Source: Pieris napi (lineage: Eukaryota > Arthropoda > Insecta > Lepidoptera > Pieridae). From it: a stretch of DNA of 64,000 nt. The notes beneath the pieces are model-generated. The model was not told the origin of the DNA and searched no databases. It worked only from the letters and a program-made list of their open reading frames with translations. The translations under genes and the position numbers were made by a program. Location of the stretch: contig NC_062235.1 in the NCBI RefSeq assembly GCF_905475465.1, positions 12,038,001 through 12,102,000 on the forward strand, written 5' to 3'. Positions 58,905 through 64,000 of the stretch are shown one piece after another; within the stretch, counting starts at the first letter, position 1; each line of letters begins with the position of its first letter.

Positions 58905-59188
58905 AAATTAGCGGCGCTACAACCTTTTTAGCTTAGACTCAGATTTTTGTATCTGTTTCATGAACATTTGTCAATCTATTAGGCAAGTAGGTGATCAGCC
59001 TCCTGGGCCTGACACACGCCGTCGACTTTTTGGGTCTAAGACAAGCCGGTTTCTTCACGATGTTTTGATTCACCGTTCGAGCGAATATGAAATGCTCACA
59101 TTAAGAAATTCCATTGGGGATTTGCCGGGGATTGAACCTACGACCTCAGGGATGAGAGTCGCGCGCTGAAGTAACCACTCTAGTATTC
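58905..59188 (-). mobile_element. tRNA-derived SINE, family A
   Basis: Full-length on the minus strand, with tail AATTAGCGGCGCTACAACC and head box B seen as CCGGGGATTGAACC. Same orientation as and only about 200 bases from the 58580 fragment. The ORF at 58960-59169 is incidental. Confidence 0.85.
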
Positions 59189-59615
59189 CTTTTATATATA
59201 AAATATAACGAGATGTGTAGCAACACATGGTACTTAACGTTCCGTTAGTAAGAACAAAACCATCTCTAAGCGTCTAATAATACGTTTAAAAGGTAGGCAT
59301 GTGCGTGATTCATTACAGTAATATCTAAATGTGATAAATAGAATATTATTTTATAAATGTTATTTATTTCTTTTATAGTAACGAAGTTATGTTTTAAATA
59401 GTTATTTCGAATATTTCAGGCACGAAAAATATTTCGCCAATAGTTACAACAAAATGGCCGCTACTTATTCAGAGCTTGATATATTCTGTTGTAGGCAGAT
59501 CAGTTTAAAAAAGCGTTTTAATACCTATCAGGTACCTAATACGCATTGTTAGGCGAAGTATTAGTCGAATAGGTATTTTTAAATACTACTGACTTATTTT
59601 GAACTAGAATTAACT
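59189..59615. other. AT-rich spacer
   Basis: No gene or repeat recognised. Confidence 0.5.
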
Positions 59616-59862
59616 GGTTGGCTTATTAGTGGCTTCAGCGACTCTCATCCTTGAGGTCGTAGATTCGATCCCCGGCTGTGTTCCAATGCACTTTCTGTCT
59701 ATATGGGCATTTAACATTCGCTCGAACGGTGAAAGAAAACCTCAGGAAACCGGCTTGCCTTAGACCCAAAAACGTCGACGTATCGTGTGTCAAGCACAGG
59801 AGGCTGATCATCTTCTTGCCTATTAGATCGACAAATGATCCGGAAACTGCGCCACTGGTTTT
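59616..59862 (+). mobile_element. tRNA-derived SINE, family A
   Basis: Plus-strand copy. The head has lost a few bases between box A and box B, and box B is altered to GATTCGATCCC. The body is complete except for deletions near the end (GATCCGGAAACTGCGCCACTGG). Confidence 0.8.
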
Positions 59863-60348
59863 TTTTTCATTAAATTGTTGTTAACTAAAAACATGAAACC
59901 ACGATTTCACAATATCACAGCTTAAATTATAATTAGCATGATGCAGATAACATCACTCCGAGTCACGTAATATTCTTCTAACATTACAAAAGCATTACTC
60001 AGACGTTCTGCACGTGTCTGGCATCTGCCGTTTTTGTGGACCGTACTAATTAACTTTGACTACCATACATCGAAGCGATAATTGAAGTTTCATAGTAATT
60101 TGTGAACTCAATTCGAGAAATGGATTACGAGGCAATTAGTTATTCGTTACGTTTTAATAAGTTTACTTTTGCGTCGTGAATTCCATTTAACGGTTTTTGA
60201 TGTACCTACTTGTAACTATATTGGAAACGTACCGGAATCAACTATATATGGCATGATATTAAGAAGGCTTTCGTTTATGTATCAATAGAAAACGAATGAA
60301 AAGTGGATCACCTGTATTGATGCTTAACAAACTTAGTCTATATTTTTA
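59863..60348. other. AT-rich spacer
   Basis: No gene or repeat recognised. Confidence 0.5.
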
Positions 60349-60923
60349 TCTATACTAATATAATAAAGAGGAAAGATTTGATTTTTTGTTTGTTTGAAAT
60401 GAATAGGCTCCGAAACTACTGGACTGATTTCAAAAATTCTTTCACCATTGGCAAGCTACACTATTCCCGAGTGACATAGGCTATGTTTCATTTTCAAAAA
60501 AATTAGGGATGCTTACTAAAACTTGAATAATCTAACCCAAGGTGTAAAAAAATAAACAAAAAACTTCCTTCAATTGCGTGCGCTGCGAAAACTATTAATG
60601 ATAGAACAAAATGATGTATTACAATGTATCTATAAAAAATGTAACGACAGCATGTCTCTATCTTTTATAGTTACGTCACAATAAGCGTCCTTTTATTAAT
60701 TTTTTTATTAAAATACCACCGCTAGAAAAGGCTCTTTATTCGTACCTAGGTATTGATCCTTATCAAAATAAATAACAACGTTTCACATAAGCTACAATTT
60801 AATGGCATAACCACCAAAAAAGCATGGTGGATTGGTGTTCTCCTGCCGTTTCTCTTGAACAGTTTACTACTATGTAATATAACAAAAATCTTAGCCACAG
60901 CAACGCTTGGCCGAGTCTACTAG
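60349..60923 (+). mobile_element. Non-autonomous Helitron-like element, long subfamily
   Basis: 5' TCTATACTAATATAATAAAG after a host A; 3' end GGCCGAGTCTACTAG before a host T. A subterminal stem GCCA(C)AGC/GCTTGGC sits about 10 bases before the end. Total length 575 bases; no coding sequence. The 28222 fragment is the same subfamily. Confidence 0.75.
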
Positions 60924-62069
60924 TACATATTATATAAAAACAGGTTACATAAATTATTATTCCACGGGTGGCGTTATCGCTAACAAGCAATTGCCTCCAG
61001 GCAACCCAGCATGGAAAAATAAATAAGAAGTATACAGTATATTAGTAAAATGCCAAAGCCGCGTACAAATTATTTGAAGAAGTCTATTAAGTATGAGGGT
61101 TTGCAATTAATCAATTACCGTCTAAAATTCGTAATATTAGCGCGTTTAACCAATTCAAAAGGACATTAAAGATACGTATCAGAATGATCCTAGTAGACTA
61201 AAATTAGGACGGCTAATGGCGACGTGTATTTCGTTCGTATATATTGAGTTTCTCATGTAAATAAAAATACATTTTTGTAATGAGAAATAAAGTTCTTTAA
61301 ACATGAAATATTGAAACATGAACTTTCATTTTCTTATACACACTAATATAATACCTTTTGTCTTTAATTTAAATGCAATTATGAATGAGGCAGTAATGAA
61401 TTATCTCACTGAATATGTAGTAAATTAGATCTGTGGTTCGATCCACAGAACGGCGACTTTTTTTAAATATTCTGGGCAGAAAAATACGAATGTCTAGCAT
61501 TCGAAACTTTAAATGTCTAGTAGTTGCGTCATCACTACGTCAAAGTGACTTTTCTGTTTTGCTATACATCATAAAAGTACATTTCTATTGACCGAAGACA
61601 GAGCATTGAATAAATTATTTCCTCCCTAAGTGGTGACCGCACGATGACACATAATAGATGACATATCTCTTTGTATTCTCTCCAGAGAATTATTGCTCTC
61701 TGTGAATAGAATATTGTACACCTTTAAGAATATTGCGATAGGATCTTATTCGTGTAATTGTATAAGTTTTAATTTCGACGATTTTATCAGAATAAGAAAT
61801 CTTTTTTGAGCTTGTAAAAAGTTATATAGCATGTCAAAAAAATCCATACTCTCACTTCTTAGTGTCATCTCTCTTAGGTTGCCTGGATTGCTAAGATCTG
61901 ATATCTGAATATTTAATTCATTTAAGTGTGCAAAAAGTATAAGCAAAAAATCTATGAAACTAAGCTCATTCAAGACTCTTTTTAACCGACTTCAAAAACC
62001 AAAGAAGGATATCATTTCGATGTGCATTTTTTTATAATTTTCTAATCAAATGATATTAATGAGTTCAAC
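60924..62069. other. AT-rich spacer with minor relics
   Basis: A reversed family M fragment (GGGTGGCGTTATCGCTAACA) lies at about 60965-60984. A tRNA-like T-arm (CTGTGG-TTCGATC-CACAG) at about 61430-61448, followed by a T run, may be a decayed SINE head. No gene recognised. Confidence 0.4.
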
Positions 62070-62284
62070 TGTCAATCTAATAGGCAAGTGATAAGAGTCC
62101 TGTGCCTGACACACGCCGTCGACTTTTTGGGTCTAAGGCAAGCCGGTTTCCTCACGATGTTTTCCTTCACCGTTCGAGCGAATGCGGACATAGAAATAAA
62201 GTCCGTTAGGTCACAGCCTGGGATCGAACCTACGACATCAGGGATGAGAGTCGGAATTTGAAGCCACTAGGCCAACACTGCTCT
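62070..62284 (-). mobile_element. tRNA-derived SINE, family A, lacking the tail
   Basis: Minus strand. Head with box A and box B (seen as GGGATCGAACC), middle body well conserved, distal end stops at GTCAATCTAATAGGC without the GCGCCAC terminus. Confidence 0.85.
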
Positions 62285-63671
62285 ATAACAGTTCAACAAT
62301 TCATAAATCGTAGTAGATTTTTTCTAACCGCATTCTCTAACAGTATCGCTTCTTTGAAATTGCATATGAAAGCAAAACACGAAGCGTGCTAAACCTATAG
62401 ACACATATCAATACATTCTTGTTTTCATAAGCCTCAAGGGCCGTTACGCTCGGCCACTCTCCAATGGCATAATTACAGTACACTTTACAATTTGCCAAAG
62501 ATACCTTTTGTATCCATTGTATTGTAAGTGGATTTGCTACAAAGGAACATCTTGACACCGCGTACACTTTCGGCGCATCTGTCAAAGACTCGGTCCGTAA
62601 TTTTACAGTTTAATCAGCGTTAAATGTACAGAACTGCCGCTTTTTCGAAAAAAAGTTGGGGTCGGAATCTGGCTTCATAAATCATGACGTCAGCGGTAAA
62701 TCTTGGGAATAAGTACAGCGATATTTGTGTGGTTTATATTTGGTTAATTTGGTTAATTTGGCGTAGAAATAGTAAAATTATATAATCAAAGTCTAGTCAT
62801 AATTCGTTTTTTTAATAGAATCCACGATCGATATTAAGTAAGCAGTATAAATGTGTCTATTTAAAGAATAACTAATAATAAAAAATTATCATAATCCCGT
62901 AGTTTTGTATAAATAATGTCTTACTAGAAAGTTTTTCATTGTTATTGTAAGCCTATTAATTTATTCTAAAACCTAGTGAAATAAAGTTTTAATTAATATA
63001 ACAATTTCTGTACATCAAAATTAAACATTAATTCGTATTACCAATTGATTCACCTTACGAATGTTGATCATAGCAAAAACGAATAAAACGAGAGGACAAG
63101 AAAAAATGCAAGATATTCTCTTTTATATGTTGTAGCAAAATAAAAATTCGATATAAAGAAACCGATACAATATAATCAATTACCAATTCGAATACACCCA
63201 TTCTTCACCCTGAGTAGTTAATATTGTGAAATATAAGGATCCCATTCAACATTTTTATACGAACTTATTTTTTATAATTTTCTATACGACCCTCCGATTT
63301 TTGATTGTTTTGTTCAACTAACACCTGGATGCAAACAAACGGACAAAATGGCGACTGTCATTGTGCGTTGGGTAATTAATAAATGAGGTTTACAATACTA
63401 TTGAAAGTACAGTTTATTGTTTTAATGTATTGTATTAAATACAAACAAATTATTTATGTTGTTTTTCAGAGATTATTTTTATTGCGCTGCATTTTAACTT
63501 TCTCCAGAAAGTCTTATTTTTTCAGAGATCAACCACGTTTAGTAAGCATTAAGCTTCGTCTAATCTTTTGCCAAAAATTAACACTAAGCTTCAAAAATCT
63601 ACATTAATTCTCTCTAATTTCAGTTTCCAAGATCTAATAGTAAAATTCGTTTAAAAAATATGTATATATAA
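62285..63671. other. Spacer with an unrecognised minus-strand open stretch
   Basis: The minus-strand frame 62337-62585 is open for 82 codons and extends upstream without an ATG. It includes NPLTIQWIQKVSLANCKVYC. It has no recognisable domain. CATGACGTCAGC at about 62683-62694 contains a CRE-type palindrome TGACGTCA. The rest is AT-rich. Confidence 0.35.
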
Positions 63672-63834
63672 AGGCCGATTTACATTATCTTAGTGTTTAG
63701 GAGAGTGCTTTAGTACAACTTGAAAGGCAAGTTCTTTAGCGTAGCGTTTACTAAAGCAAGTAGCGTTTACATGTTTCAACTAAAGTACTATCCTAAAGCA
63801 CTCTCCTAAACACTAAGATAATGTAAATCGGCCT
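63672..63834. mobile_element. MITE with 42-bp perfect terminal inverted repeats, Harbinger/Tourist-like
   Basis: Arms 63672-63713 and 63793-63834 are exact reverse complements beginning AGGCCGATTTACATTATC. The element is 163 bases and is flanked by TAA on both sides (63669-63671 and 63835-63837), the 3-base TWA target duplication of PIF/Harbinger elements. Variants of CTTTAG/CTAAAG recur through the interior. No coding sequence. Perfect arms suggest a recent insertion. Confidence 0.85.
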
Positions 63835-64000
63835 TAAGAGGTGTAAACAGTCTATGACAGAGGGATCGAAAAACAAACGATTCTCTAATACAATACTTTT
63901 TAAAAATCTCAAGACCTAGTCGGCGATTTTAACATTGATAAAGACTTCAATGAATTACATTTTAAATATTCCCTTATTTCGTGGCCATGTTCTGTGCTTA

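Noticed and set aside
1..64000. CRISPR array, operon, rRNA or integrated viral gene
   Set aside because: No regularly spaced repeats, no rRNA-like sequence and no viral protein signature were seen; the window is eukaryotic nuclear DNA.

Overview
The window is AT-rich nuclear DNA of an insect, very probably a moth or butterfly. The evidence is an insect long-type Toll receptor encoded in one uninterrupted exon, plus many interspersed repeats typical of Lepidoptera: tRNA-derived SINEs with box A and box B, LINE 3' ends with TTTGAC-type tails, Helitron-like elements and MITEs. I cannot name the species.

Only one convincing host gene is present. A TATA-less core promoter (initiator plus a correctly spaced DPE) lies near 3106-3140. 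It is followed by a leader with several short upstream ORFs and then by a 1283-residue Toll-like receptor, 3519-7370 on the + strand. The receptor has a signal peptide, two leucine-rich repeat blocks with cysteine-rich caps, one membrane helix, a TIR domain and a GC-rich proline tail. The 3' UTR probably ends near 7.9 kb. The paralogue looks like the Toll-6/Toll-8 (Tollo) group, but Toll-7/18-wheeler is not excluded.

The remaining 56 kb has no recognisable host gene. It holds at least thirteen copies of tRNA-SINE family A, two of SINE family C and one of a third SINE family. It also holds 5'-truncated LINE fragments of several families, Helitron-like elements, and three MITEs with inverted termini (13718-14308 pogo-like, 30848-31073, 63672-63834 Harbinger-like). 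One GC-rich island near 21.5-21.95 kb may hold an unrecognised minus-strand exon. Several perfect short hairpins (21071-21125, 39312-39337, 55437-55478, 56297-56343) are not explained by any repeat family I recognise.

I see no operon, CRISPR array, rRNA or functional tRNA gene. I found no clearly new biological system. The most useful leads are the promoter and leader of the Toll gene, the GC-rich island, the hairpins and the nested MITE.
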